Source: Myotis daubentonii (Eukaryota > Chordata > Mammalia > Chiroptera > Vespertilionidae). Taken from it: a DNA stretch of 64,000 nt. The notes below the pieces were generated by a model that did not search any database, was not told the origin of the DNA, and saw only the letters and a list, made by a program, of their open reading frames with translations. A program made the translations under genes and the position numbers. Where the stretch lies: contig NC_081841.1 of the NCBI RefSeq assembly GCF_963259705.1, positions 113,682,979-113,746,978 on the forward strand. The letters run 5' to 3'. Below, piece after piece: positions 41,017 through 52,984 of this stretch; within the stretch, counting starts at the first letter, position 1, and the number at the start of each line of letters is the position of its first letter.

Positions 41017-44000
41017 GTTTTTTTTATTAAATTTTTATTTTTGAAACTATTACATATGTCCCCCCCCCCATTGACCTCTCCCATCCTGCCAGGCCCCCCA
41101 CCCCAGGCCTTCACCACCCTATTGTCTGTGTTCATAGGTGATGCATATCTCTCTATATAAAGAGCCAGGGGCTGTCACATCCGAAACAACCGAATGAACG
41201 AATGAACAACTAAACAGGCTGAGTGGGGCGACAAGACTGGCAGGGGGTTTAGTGAGGGATGACCAAATGACTGAGCACCAGGCTGCGCGGGGCAACCAGG
41301 CCAGCGGGGGTGGGGGGGGGCAGTGAGGGGTGACCAGGCCGGCAGAGGGGACCAGTGAGGGATAACCAGGCTAGCAGGGGAGGCAGTTGGGGGTGACCAG
41401 GCTGGCTGAGGGGCAGTTGGGGGTGACTAGGCTGGCAGGGGGGCAGTAAGGGGCAATCAGGCTGGCAGGGGGGGCAGTTGGGGGCGACCAGGCTGGCAGG
41501 GGTGGCAGTAAGGGGAAATGATGTTAGGGGGGCCAGTTAGGGGTGACCAGGCCAGCAGGGGGGCAGTTGGGAATGACCAGGTTAGCAGGGGGGCAGTTGG
41601 GGACAACCAGGCCAGCAAGGGGGCAGTTAGGAGCAATCAGAGGCAGTTAGAGGTGATCATGCTGGCAGGGGTCCAGTTAGGGGAGATCAGGCAGGCAGGC
41701 AGGTGAGCAGTTAGGAGCCAGCGGTCCTGGATTGTGAGAGAAATGTCCGACTGCCGGTTTAGGCCAGATCCTGGGGATCAGGCCTAAACCGGCAGTCAGA
41801 CATCTTCCGAGGGGTCCCAAATTGGAGAGGGTGCAGGCGGGGCTGAGGGGACCACGCCCTCCCCCCTGCACGAATTTTGTGCACTGGGCCTCTAGTATGT
41901 ATATAAAGTTTTTGGTTTATCTCTTCCCCTCCTCCCTATCATTCCCCTGTCTTCTCTCTGAGGTTGGATAGTATGTTCGATGCTTCTAAGTCTCTGGGTC
42001 TGTTTTTGTTCATAGTTTATGTTATTCATTAGATTCCACATATGGGTGACATCATGTGATCCTTATCTTTCTCAGACTAGCTTATTTCACTTAGCATAAT
42101 GCTCTCCAGGTCCATCCATGCTGTTGCAAATGGTAAGAGTTCTTTCTTTTTTTGCAACTGCATAGTATTCCATTATATAGATGTACTATTGTTTTTCAAT
42201 CCACTTACCTGCTAATGGGCACTTAGGCTGTTTCCAAATCTTACCTATTGTAAATTTCACTGCTATGAACATAGGAGTGCATATGTCCTTTCTGATGAGT
42301 GTTTCTGATTTCTTATGATATATTTCTAGAAGTGGGATCACTGGGCCAAATGGGAGTTCCATTTTTAATTTTTTGAGGAAACTCCATACTGTTTTTCACA
42401 GTGGCTGCACCAGTCTGCATCCCCATCAGCAGTGTAAAAGGGTTCCCTTTACTCCATATCCTCGCCAGCACTTGTTGTTTGTTGATTTGTTGATGATAGC
42501 CATTCGGACATGTGTGAGGTGGTACCTCATTGTTCTTTTGATTTGCATCTCTTGGATGGTTAGTGACTTTGAACACTTTTTCATAGGCCTCTTGGCCTTT
42601 TGTATGTCCCCTTTGGAGAAATGTCTATTTAGGTCATTTTCCCATTTTAATTAAATTGTTTACCTTCCTTTTGTTAGGTTGTATGAGTTCTCTATAAATT
42701 TTGGAGGTTAAACCCTTAATAGATGTATCATTGGAATATATGTTCTCCCATGCAGTGAGCTCTCCTGTTATTTTGCTGATGGTTTCTTTTGCTGTGCAGA
42801 AGCTCTTTATTTTGATACAGTCCCATTTGTTTATTTTAGTCTTAATTTACATTGTCCTAGGAGATGTAGCTGTAAACATATTGCTATGAGAGATATCTAA
42901 GACTTTGCTGCCAATTATTTCTTCTAGGAGTTTTTATGGTTTTACGTCTTACATTTAAGTCTTTTATCCATTTTGAGTTTATTTTTTGTGTATGGTGTAA
43001 ATTGGTGATTTAGTTTCATTTTTTTGCCTGTAACGTTCCAATTTTCCCAACACCATTTATTGAAGAGACTGTGTTGACTCCATTGTATGTTCTTGCCTCC
43101 TCTGTTAAATATTAATTGAGCATAATGGCTTGGATTGATTTCTGGGTACTCTGGTCTGTTTCACTGGTCTACATGCCTGTTCTTGTGCCAGTACAAGGCT
43201 GTTTTGAGTACAGTGGCTTTGTACTATAACTTGGACTGTGGTATTATAATCCCTCCAACTTTGATTGCTTTTTTCTTAAGATTGCTGTGGCTATTCAGGG
43301 TCTTTTTTGATTCCATATAAATTTTCTGAATATTTGTTCTAGCTCTGTGAAATATGCCATTGATATTTTAACAGGGATTATATTGAATCTATAGATTGTT
43401 TTGGGTATTATGGCCATTTTAATCATGTTCTCCCAATCCATGAACACAGTAAATTCTTCCACTTGTGTGCATCTTCCTCTATCTCTTTTTTCAACTGTAG
43501 TTTTCAGAGAACAGGTCTTTTATTTCCTTGGATAAATTTATTCCTAAGCATCTTAATTTTTTGTTGCAATGGTAAAAGGGATTATTTTTTTAGTTTCTCT
43601 TTCTTAGAATTCATTCTTGGTGTATAAAAAAACCATGGATTTCTTGGTATTGATTTTATTTATTTTTATTTATTTATTTTTTGGTTGGTATTGATTTTAT
43701 ATTCTGCTACGTTGCTGAATTCATTTATTAAATCTAGTAGTTTTTTGATGCAATCTTTAGGGTTTTCTATGTACAATATCACGACGCCTACAAATAAAGA
43801 CAGTTTAGCTTTCTCCTTTCCAATTTGGATGCCTTTTCTTTCTTCTTCTTGTCTGATCATTATGGCTGGCACATCCAGTACTTTGTTGAATAGGAATGGT
43901 GGAAGTGAGCATCCCTGTCTTGTTCCTGTTCTTAGGGGAAATGGTTTTAATTTTTTTCACATTTTGTATGATGTTGGCTATAATTTTGTCATATAAGGCT

Positions 44001-46295
44001 TTTATTATGTTGAGGTATGATCCCTCTATTCGCATTTTGCTGAGGGTTTTTTATCAAAAATGGGTGTTGGATTTTGGTGAATGCTTTTTCTGCATCAGTT
44101 GATATGATCATGCTATTTTTTTATCTTTGTTTGTTTATGTGATGTATCACATTTATTGATTTGCAGATATTGTACCAGCCTTGCATCCCTGGAATAAATT
44201 TCACTTGGTGATGCTGTATGATCTTTCTAATGTATTCCTGGATCTAATTTACTAGAATTTTGTTAAGGATTTTAGTGTCTAAGTTCATACGGGATATTTG
44301 CCTGTAATTCTCTTTCTTTGTGGTGTCTTTATCTGGTTTTGGGATTATGGTAGTGCTGGCTTCATAGAAAGTGCTTGGAAATGTTCCTTCCTCTTGAATT
44401 TTTTGGAGTAGTTTGAGGAGAATAGGTGCTAATTCTTCTATGAGTGTTTGGTAAAACACCCCTGTGAAGCCATCCGGACCAGGGCTGTTGTTTGCTGGGA
44501 GTTGTTTTTTTAATTTTTCGATATCATCAGTAGTTATTGGTCTGTTCAGGTTTTCTGATTCTTGCTGATTGAGTTTTGGAAGATTGTATTTTTCTAGGAA
44601 TATGTCCATTTGGTCAAGCTTGTCTAGTTAGTTGGAATAGAGATTTTCATAGTATTTGTTTTTTTAATGATCTTTTGTATTTCTTTGGGGTCAGTTGTTA
44701 GTTCACCTCTTTCATTTCTGAATTTTTAAAATCTGAGTCCTCTCTCTTTGTTTCTTGATGAGTCTAGTAAGAGGTTCATCAATCTTTTTTATCCTTTCAA
44801 AGAACTGGCCATTGGATTTATTGATCTTTTGTTTTTGTTTGTTGTTGTTGGGTTTTTGTTTTGTTTTGTTTTTTTTTGGTCTCTCTGTCATTTATTTCTG
44901 CTCTGATGTTTATTATTTCCTTCCTTCTACTTACTTTAGGCCTTTTTTGTTACTATCTAATTCTTTAATATGTAGGGTTAGATAACATATTAAAAGTTTT
45001 TCTTGTTTTTTGAGGGAAGCCTGCAGTGCTATGAACTTCCCTCTCAGGATTGCTTTAACTGTGTTCCATAGATTTTGAATCATTTTGTTTTTATTGTCAT
45101 CTGTTTCCAGGATATTTTTTATTTCTTCTTTGATCTCTTTGGTAACCCATTCATTGTTTAATAACATGCTACTTAGCCTCCATGTGTTTTATTGTTTTTT
45201 ATTATAGTTGATTTCTAGTTTTATGCCATTGTGATCTGAGAAGATGATTGGTATGATTTCTATCTTCTTGAATCTGATCAGACTTTGCCTGTGTCCTAAT
45301 ATGTGGGCTATCTTTATATATGTCCTGTGTACACTTGAGAAGAATGTATATTCTGTGGCTTTGGGGTGAAATGTTCTGAAGATGTCAATTAATTCCATCT
45401 GATCTAGTGAGTCATTTAGGATTTCTGTTTCTTTGATGATTTTTTGTTTAGAGGATTTATCCAGTGGTGTCAGTGGGGTATTAAAGTTCCCTACTATAAT
45501 TATATTGCTATTGATCTCTCCCTTGATATCTTCCAGAAGTTGTTTTATGTATTTGGGTGCTTCTGTATTTGGTGCATATATGTTTATCAGAGTTACATCC
45601 TCTTGTTGAATTGCTCCCTTTAGTGTTATGAAGTGGCCTTCTTATCTCTTGTTATGGCCTTTACTTTGAGGTCTATTTTGTCGGATAAAAGTATTACAAC
45701 CCTAGCTTTTTTCTCATTTATATATGCCTGAAAAATTTTTTTCAATCCCTTCACTATCAGTCTGTGTGAATCCTTGTTCTGAGGTGGGTCTATTGCAGAC
45801 AGCAGATATATGGGTCATGCTTTCTTATCCATTCAGCTACCGAATGTCTTTTGATCGGAGCATTGAATCCATTTACATTTAATGTTATTATTCATATTGT
45901 ATGTTTGTCGTCATTTTTATTCTTAATGTTTGTGTTTCTTCTTGCCTTTCTGTTTCTTCTTTTTACAGAAGTCTCTTTAGCATTTCTTGCATTGCATAGT
46001 ATTCTTGGATTCAGTCCCTTGCTTTGCATCACTTTATATATTTCATTCCATTCCTTTCTGGCCTGGTGTGTTTCTGTTGAGAAATCAGTTGATATTCTAA
46101 TAGGAGATCCCTTGTAGGTAACTTTCTGTCTCTCTCTGGCAGCCTTAAATTCTTACTTTGTCGTTGATGTTTGCCAACTTAATTATGATGTGTCTTGGTG
46201 TTGGCTTGGTGTTGGTCTTTTAGGGTTCATCTTGTTTGGGACTCTATGTACTTCTTGAACTTTGTGTTTTTTTGTTGCCAGTATCATGTAAGTTT
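41017..46295 (-). mobile_element. L1 copy 1: 3' end, ORF2 and ORF1/ORF2 junction (interrupted)
   Basis: The 3' tail is at 41017 ('tttttattaaatttttattt'). ORF2 follows on the minus strand with many frameshifts: the frame 44244-44609 has '[17 protein letters not shown]' from the reverse-transcriptase region, and 43666-43872 has RT C-terminal text. The element is interrupted by Helitron O (41150-41895) and by L1 copy 2 at 46296, and resumes at 50202. Not functional. Confidence 0.88.
41150..41895 (+). mobile_element. HeliBat-type Helitron, copy O, inside L1 copy 1
   Basis: 5' end around TCTCTATATAAAGAGCC (exact TC uncertain among 41148-41152), 3' 'gcactgggcctctag'. Tandem units of about 33 bases ('gtgaccaggctggcaggggg') fill 41300-41690. 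A near-perfect palindrome ('gactgccggtttaggcc' and 'ggcctaaaccggcagtc') lies at 41748-41797. Confidence 0.85.
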
Positions 46296-47391
46296 TCTGT
46301 CATTATTTCTTTTTTTTTAAATTTCTTTATTGATTAAGGTCTTACATATGTGTCCTTAGCGCCCCCCTATTTCTCCACCCCATTTGCCCCCACTCATGCC
46401 CTCATGCCCCTGTTGTCTGTGTCCATTGGTTAAGTTTATATGCATGCATACAAGTCCTTTGGTTGATCTCTCTCCCTTACCCCCACCCTCGCCATCTTCT
46501 CTCTGAAGTTTGACGATCTGATCGATGTTTCTTTGTCTCTGGATCTGTTTTTGTTCATCAGTTTATGTTGTTCATTATATTCCACAAATGAGTGAGATCA
46601 TGTGATATTTATCTTTCTCTGACTGGCTTATTTCGCTTAGCAAAATGCTCTCCAGTTCCATCCATGCTGTTGCAAATGGTAAGAACTCCTTTTTTTTTAC
46701 AGCAGCACAGTATTCCATTGTGTAGATGTACCACAGTTTTTAAATCCATTCATCTGCTGATAGGCACTTAGGCTGTTTCCAAATCTTAGTGCAATGAATT
46801 GTGCCACTATGAACATAGGGGTGCATATATCATTTCTGATTTGGTGTTGCTAGTTTCTTGGGATATATTCCTAGAAGTGGGAATACTGGGACAAATGGGA
46901 GTTCCATTTTTAGTTTTTTGAGAAAACGCCATACTGTTCTCCACAGTGGCTGCACCAGGCTGCATTCCCACCAGCAGTGCACGAGGGTTCCTTTTTCTCC
47001 ATATCCTTGCCAGCACTTGTTGTTTGTTGATTTGTTGATGAAGCCATTCTGACAGCTGTGAGATGTTACTGCATTGTCATTTTGATTTGCATCTCTCTGA
47101 TAATTAGTGATTTTGAACATGTTTTCATATGTCTCTTGGCCTTCCTTCTGTCTTCTTTCGAAAAGTATCTATTTGTGTCCATTGCCCATTTTTTGATTGG
47201 GTTGTTTATCTTCCTTTTGTTAAGCTGTATGAGTTCCCTGTAAATGTTGGAGATTAAACCCTTATCTGTGATAACATTGGCAAATATGTTCTCCCATGCA
47301 GTGGGCTTTCTTGTTGTTATGTTGATAGTTTTCTTTGCTATGAAAAAGCTTTTTATTTTGATGTAGTCCCATTTGTTTATTTTCTCTCTCT

Positions 47392-47615
47392 CTTTTTAAA
47401 AAAATATATTTTATTGATTTTTTACAGAGAGGAAGGGAGAGGGATAGAGAGTTAGAAACATCGATGGGAGAGAAACATCGATCAATGGCCTCCTGCACCC
47501 CTCCCCCACTGGGGATGTGACTGCCACCAAGGTACATGCCCTTGACTGGAATTGAACCTGGGACCTTTCAGTCTGCAGGCTGACTCTCTATAAACTGAGC
47601 CAAACTGGTCAGGGC
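47392..47615 (-). mobile_element. Ves-type SINE inside L1 copy 2
   Basis: Reverse copy from 'aaaaaaatatattttattg' to 'gccaaactggtcagggc'. Flanks 'tgtttattttctct' and 'tgtttactttctct' are the duplication with one change. Confidence 0.9.
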
Positions 47616-49984
47616 TGTTTACTTTCTCTTTAGTTTCCAATGCCCTAGGAGCAGTATTAGTGAAGAAATTGCTTCAGCATATCTCTGTTGCCTGTGGATT
47701 CCTCTAGTATTTTTATGGTTTACCATCTTATGTTTAAGTCCCTTATCCATTTTGAGTTTACTTTTGTGTATGGTGTAAGTTGGTGGTCTAGTTTCATATT
47801 TTTGCATGTACCTGTCCAATTTTCCCAACACAATTTATTGAAGAGACTGTCTGGACTCCATTGTATATTTATGCCTCCTTTGTCAAATATTAATTGAACA
47901 TATTGGTTTTGGTCGATTTCTGGGTTCTCTGGTCTATTCCATTAGTCTATACGTCTTTTCTTGTGCCAGTACCAAGCTGTTTTGAGAACAGTGGCTTTGT
48001 AATACAGCTTGATATCTGGTATTGAGATCCCACCTACTTTGTTCTTCTTTCTCAGGATCGCTGCAGCTAATCAGGGTCATTTTTTATTCCAGATGAATTT
48101 TTGAAAAGTTCGTTGTAGGTCTGTGAAATATGCCATTGGTAGTTTAATGGGGATTGCATTGAATCTATAGATTGCTTTGGGTAGTATGGACATTTTAATG
48201 ATGTTGATTCTACCAATCCATAAACACAGTATGTTCTTCCATGTGTTTATGTCTTCCTCTATCTCTTTTTTCAGTGTTCTGTAGTTTTCTGAGTATAGGT
48301 CTTTTACCTCCGTAGTTAAGTTTATTCCTAGGTATCTTAATTTTTTTGGTGTGATGGTAAATGGGATTGCTTTTTTAGTCTCTCTTTCTGTAAATTCACT
48401 AATGGTGTATAGAAATGCCATAGATTTCTTGGCGTTAATTTTGTATCCTGCTACATTGCCGAATTCATTTATTAAGTCTAATAATTTTTTGATGGAGTCT
48501 TTAGGGTTTTCTATGTACAATATTATGTCACCTGCAAATAAGGACAGTTTTACTTCTTTTCCAATTTGGATGCCTTTTATTTCTTCTTCTTGTCTAATTG
48601 CAATGGCTAGTACTTCCAGTACTATGTCGAACAGGAGTGTGAGAGGGGGCATCTCTGTCTTGTTCCTGTTCTTAGGAGAAATGGTTATAGTTTTTGCCCA
48701 TTGAGTATGATGTTGGCTGTTGGTTTGTCATATATGGCTTTTATTATGTTGAGGTATGATCCCTCTATTCCCATCATGCTGAGAGTTTTTATCAAGAAAG
48801 GGTGTTGGACTTTGTCAAATGCTTTTTTCTGCATCAATTAATATGACTATGTGATTTTTATCTCTCAATGTGTTTATGTGATATATCATGTTTATTGATT
48901 TGCAGATATTGTACCATCCTTGCATCCCTGGGATAAATCCAACTTGGTGATGGTGTATGATCTTTCTGATGTACTACTTGATTGATTTGCTAGAATTTTG
49001 TTGAGGATTTTGGTATCTATATTCATGAGGGATATTGGCCTGTAATTCTATTACATTGTGTAGTCTTTATCTGGTTTTGGTATTAGGGTGATTCTGGCTT
49101 CATAGAATGAGCTTGGAAGTGTTCCTTCCTCTTGAATTTTTCGGAATAGTCTGAGGAAGATAAGTTTTAGTTCTTCCTTGAATGTTTGACAAAACTCCCC
49201 TGTGAAGTCATCTGGCCCCGGGCTTTTATTTGCTGGAAGCTTTTTGATGACTGCTTTAATTTCTCCCATAGTTATCAGCCTACTGAGATTTTTAGAATCT
49301 TTCTGATTGAGTTTTGGAAGGTTGTATTTTTCTAGGAATATGTCCATTTCCTCTAGGTTGTCTTGTTTGTTGGAATAGAGCTGTTCATAGTATTTTTTAA
49401 CAATCCTTTGTATTTCTGTGTGGTCTGTTGTTATTTCACCTCTTTCATTTCTGATTTATTTGTGTCCTGTCTCTTTTCGTCTTGGTGAGCCTGGCTAGTG
49501 GTTCATTAATCTTTTTTATCCTTTCAAAGAACCAGCTCTTGGTTTCATTGATATTTTGTATGGTTTTTGCTTTTGTTTTTTGTCTCTATGTCATTTATTT
49601 CTGCTCTGATCTTTATTATCTCCTTCCTTCTGCTCACTCTGGGCTTTTCTTATTGCTCTCTTTCCAATTCTTTAAGTTGTAGAGTTAGATGATTTACTAC
49701 CATTTTTTTTCTTGTTTTTTGAGGTAGGCCTGTAGAACTCTAAACTTCCCTCTCAGGACTGCTTTCATTGTGTCCCATAGATTTTGTATTGTTGTGTTTA
49801 TATTGTCATTTGTTTCCAGGATGTTTTTAATTTCTTCTTTGATCTCTTTGGTAACCCGATCATTGTCTAATAGCATGCTATTTAGCTTCTAATTGTTTGA
49901 ATTTTTTGGATTGTTTTTATTGTAGTTTATTTCTAATATTATGCCATTGTGGTCTGAGAAGATGCTTGATATGATTTCAATCTA

Positions 49985-50201
49985 GATGTAAAGTCCTGCA
50001 GGGGCTGCTCCTTGGATGGCAGTGGCTCCTTGGGCTGCGGTTGTACCTCAGGTGGTTGCGGCAGCGGCTGCTCCTCATTTGGCAGCAGCTCCCCTGGTGG
50101 GTGCAGTTTGCAGCACTGGTGGCTCCCCTGGCTGGTTGGGTGAGACTGCTCACACAGCTGCTGCTCCTTGGACAGGGGTGGGCTGATCACGAGGCTGTTG
50201 C
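49985..50201 (-). other. Unidentified Pro/Gln/Glu-coding segment at the 5' end of L1 copy 2
   Basis: GC-rich 217 bases between the broken ORF2 of copy 2 and its target duplication. On the minus strand the frame 49939-50190 reads pieces such as 'PQPPEVQPQPKEPLPSKEQP'. It is not L1 ORF2 at this position. It may be 5' UTR or ORF1-leader sequence joined by template switching or deletion. Confidence 0.5.
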
Positions 50202-50640
50202 TCTGTCATTATTTCTTCAAAAAGTTTTTTATATCTTGCTCTGCTTCCACTCCTTCTGGTATCTATTATGTGAATGTTATCTCCTTTTGTGTTGTCCCAA
50301 AGCTCCCTTAGGCTCTTCTCTTGCTTTTTAAGTTTTATTTCTAGTTGCTGCTGTGTTTGTATGTTTTTTCCTACCTTGTCTTCTAATTCACTGTTGTGGT
50401 CCTCAGCCTCTTATATTCTACTGTTTAAGCCTTCCATTACGTTCTTTATTGCAGCTATGTCATTCTTAATTTTTCTCTTCGTTCCTTTTTATGTTGGTGA
50501 CATTCTCATTCGGCTCCTAATAGTTCTCATTGAGTTGTTTGTATTTGTCATCCAGCTGTTTGAGCATCCTTATAACCATTACACTGAATTCTTTCTCTGA
50601 CATGTTACTTGCCTCCATTTCATTTAATTCCCTTTCTGGT
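50202..50640 (-). mobile_element. L1 copy 1, ORF1 remainder
   Basis: The continuation of copy 1 after the copy 2 insertion. Text on the minus strand resembles ORF1 (compare 63491-63688, 'NNIHIIGVPEGEE'), and the N-terminal part 'KEF.VMVIRMLKQL' type lies near 50530-50610. Frames are broken. Confidence 0.8.
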
Positions 50641-52984
50641 GATTCCTCTTTTCCTCTCTTTTGGGGATTATTTTTTGTCTCCCTTTTTTTTGCTATAACA
50701 TTTTAATTGTTTCTATGTCTTAGATCCAACTGCTTTGCTACCCAGGTTCTTTTGGGGTAGTGTTATGCTGTTGGTGATTTTTGGCACCAGTGGTGAGGTC
50801 TCTCATGTCTCTTGGGCTTGGTGATCTAGCGGAGCTCCCTACTTGAACTATTTGGGTTCTCTTGATGTAGTTGGATCTTGAATGTTAGTTTCTTATTTGT
50901 GGATGAAGTCTCATCATGGATTGGCAATGTGGCTCACCCCCGGCTTTGTTGTGCAAGCTCTTTTGGATATGATCGTGGTTCCAGCTCTTGTGGAAAAGGT
51001 TGTCTGAGGTCTCTGGTATGTTCTCACTGTGTGTTCCCAGACTCCACGGCCTGGGAGGAAGGAGTCTCGGGGCCTGAGGCTCAGGTACTGTGACTTTGAC
51101 CAGTGTGGTGTGACTCTTGCTGGATTAGTGTAACTCTGTAACTCACTACGAGTGGCCTGGAGACCGTGACAGTGGAGGGTGGGTGTCTTGTAGTCTGTGG
51201 TTGAGGCAGTGGGACTCTGGCCAAAGTGATTTCCCTCTCTGAATCACGAGGGGGTTCAGGACCCAGCAGCTGCGAATGTGGGAATCTTGGGGTCTGTGGC
51301 TGAAACAATGTGACCTTGTCCAGAAAGGCAAGTCCTCAGTAACTCACCAAACTGTCCAGAGGTATGTAGCCGGGAGGGGGATGTTTTGGATCCTACTGAG
51401 GGAGCCGTGCACCCTTGTTTGGAGAGGCACACACCCAGTGGCAGCACACAGAGTGGCCCAGGAGCTGTCTGCAAGCGGTGTGCACTTGTGGGGCCCACAC
51501 GCTGGATCAGAGCAATTGTTGTGTGCCACTGGCCCCATGGAGGGGGAAGTCCCAGTTTCTGCTTTGGGGGATGTGCGTCCTTGGTTGGATATGCACACTC
51601 AATGGCTGCTTACAGAGGCACCCATTAGCTGTATCCTGGGGCAGTGGGCTCAGGGGCCCTTGTGCTGGAGTGGTGCTACCACGGGTACTGGATGACAGTG
51701 GCCAGGGTTGTGCCTTGCAGTGGCTCAGAGAAGCACCCAGTGGCCGCCTGCCGGGGAAGCGGGCTCAGGGGCCTTGTGCACTGGATCAGTTGAACTGCAG
51801 TGACCAGAGGTTGGCAGCCGAGGAGGGGGAAGTCCGAGTTTCTGCTGCCGGGGCCTTGAGCCCTTGGTTGATATAAGTGCACCTAGTGGCAGCTTACATA
51901 GGCACCCAGCAGTCACCTGCTGGGGTGGTCGCCTCAGAGGGCCTGCGTGCTGAAACCATGCAACCGCAGTGTCAGTGTGTAGGCAACCGAGAAGGAGGAA
52001 GTCCTAATTCCTACTGCTGGGGCCATGCACCCTTGTTTAGATACAAGCACACCCAGCCAGGGCTCAAGGAGGCACCCAGGAGCTGCCTATAGGAGCAGCA
52101 GGCTCAGTAGGCCTGCGTGCTGGAAAGGCACAACTGTGGTGTCTGGAGGTCAGCAGCTGGGGGGGGGGGGGGGGATGTCCCAATTTTTGCTGCCTTGCGC
52201 CCTTGGTTGAAATCGCTCGCACCCAGTGGGGGCTCACAGAGGCACCCAGGATCCGTCTGTCAGGGTGGTGGGGCTCAGGAGGCCTGTGAACCAGAAAGGC
52301 ATGACTGCGTTGTGCGGAGGTCAGCAGCTGTGGAGTGGAAAGACTGTTTTTACTGCTGGGGCCTTGCACCCTTGTTTAGATTCGCGTGCACCCAGCAGAA
52401 GCTCACAGAGTCACCCTGGAACCGTTTGCCAGGGCGACACACTCAAAGGGGCCCTCACACTGAAGCCGTGTGACTGAGGTGTCTGTGGGCAGGCAGCTGG
52501 GAGTGGGGGAAGTCCTAATTTCTACTGCTGGGGGCCTTGCATCCTTGGTTGGATTCATACGCGCCCAGTGGTGGCTTACAGAGGCACCCGTGGTCCTTTT
52601 GCCAGGGTGGTGCACTCACACATTCAGAGGGACCCTGGTGCTGAAGCCAGGAAGGAGGTAATTCAGAATTTCTACTGCCGGAGCAGTGCATCCTTGTTTG
52701 GATAAGAGCGTGCCCAGAGGGGGCTCACAGCAGCACCCAAGAGTGGCCTGGGGAGCGGTGGGCTCAGGAGGCCTGCGCGCGGGAAAGTGCAACTGTGGCG
52801 TCCAGAGGTTGGCAACTGGGGAGTGGGGAAGTTGCACTTACTGCTGTGGGAGCCGTGCATCCATGGAGGTGAAAGTCCTAGGGTCTGCAGGTCTGCGGGT
52901 GGGGCAGCAGGATTTTGGCTGGAATGGCTGCAGAGTCATGGGCAGTGTCCAAGGCCTGTCTGGATGGTGGTGCTGATGAGTTCC
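50640..52984 (-). mobile_element. L1 copy 1, 5' UTR with tandem units
   Basis: No ORF1-like coding. 50640-51380 is unique 5' UTR text; 51380-52880 is a GC-rich tandem array (next entry). In L1 this position is the internal promoter. Confidence 0.7.
51380..52880 (-). repeat. Tandem GC-rich units of about 165 bases in the L1 5' UTR
   Basis: The block 'cagaggcaccca' recurs near 51455 (diverged), 51623, 51733, 51901, 52070, 52231, 52404, 52579 and 52733, so the spacing is 154-175 bases except for one short unit. Each unit also has 'gcacccttggttgga', 'gggctcagg.ggcctgcg' and 'ggaagtcc.aatttctactgc' type segments. Units differ by about 20-30 percent on inspection. Confidence 0.8.

Larger units (their letters stand above)
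46312..50201 (-). mobile_element. L1 copy 2, inserted into L1 copy 1
   Basis: 3' end at 46312 ('ttttttttaaatttctttat'). ORF2 runs to about 49985 and is broken by stops. The frame 48077-48652 covers the RT region; where the other copies have the catalytic FADD, it reads '[11 protein letters not shown]'. Identical 16-base duplications 'tctgtcattatttctt' lie at 46296-46311 and 50202-50217. The endonuclease start is missing; the last 220 bases are unrelated (separate entry). A SINE sits at 47392-47615. Confidence 0.9.

Noticed and set aside
51256..52660. Numerous 60-150-codon frames on both strands
   Set aside because: They lie in GC-rich tandem L1 5' UTR units and shift with the repeat phase; no conserved product.
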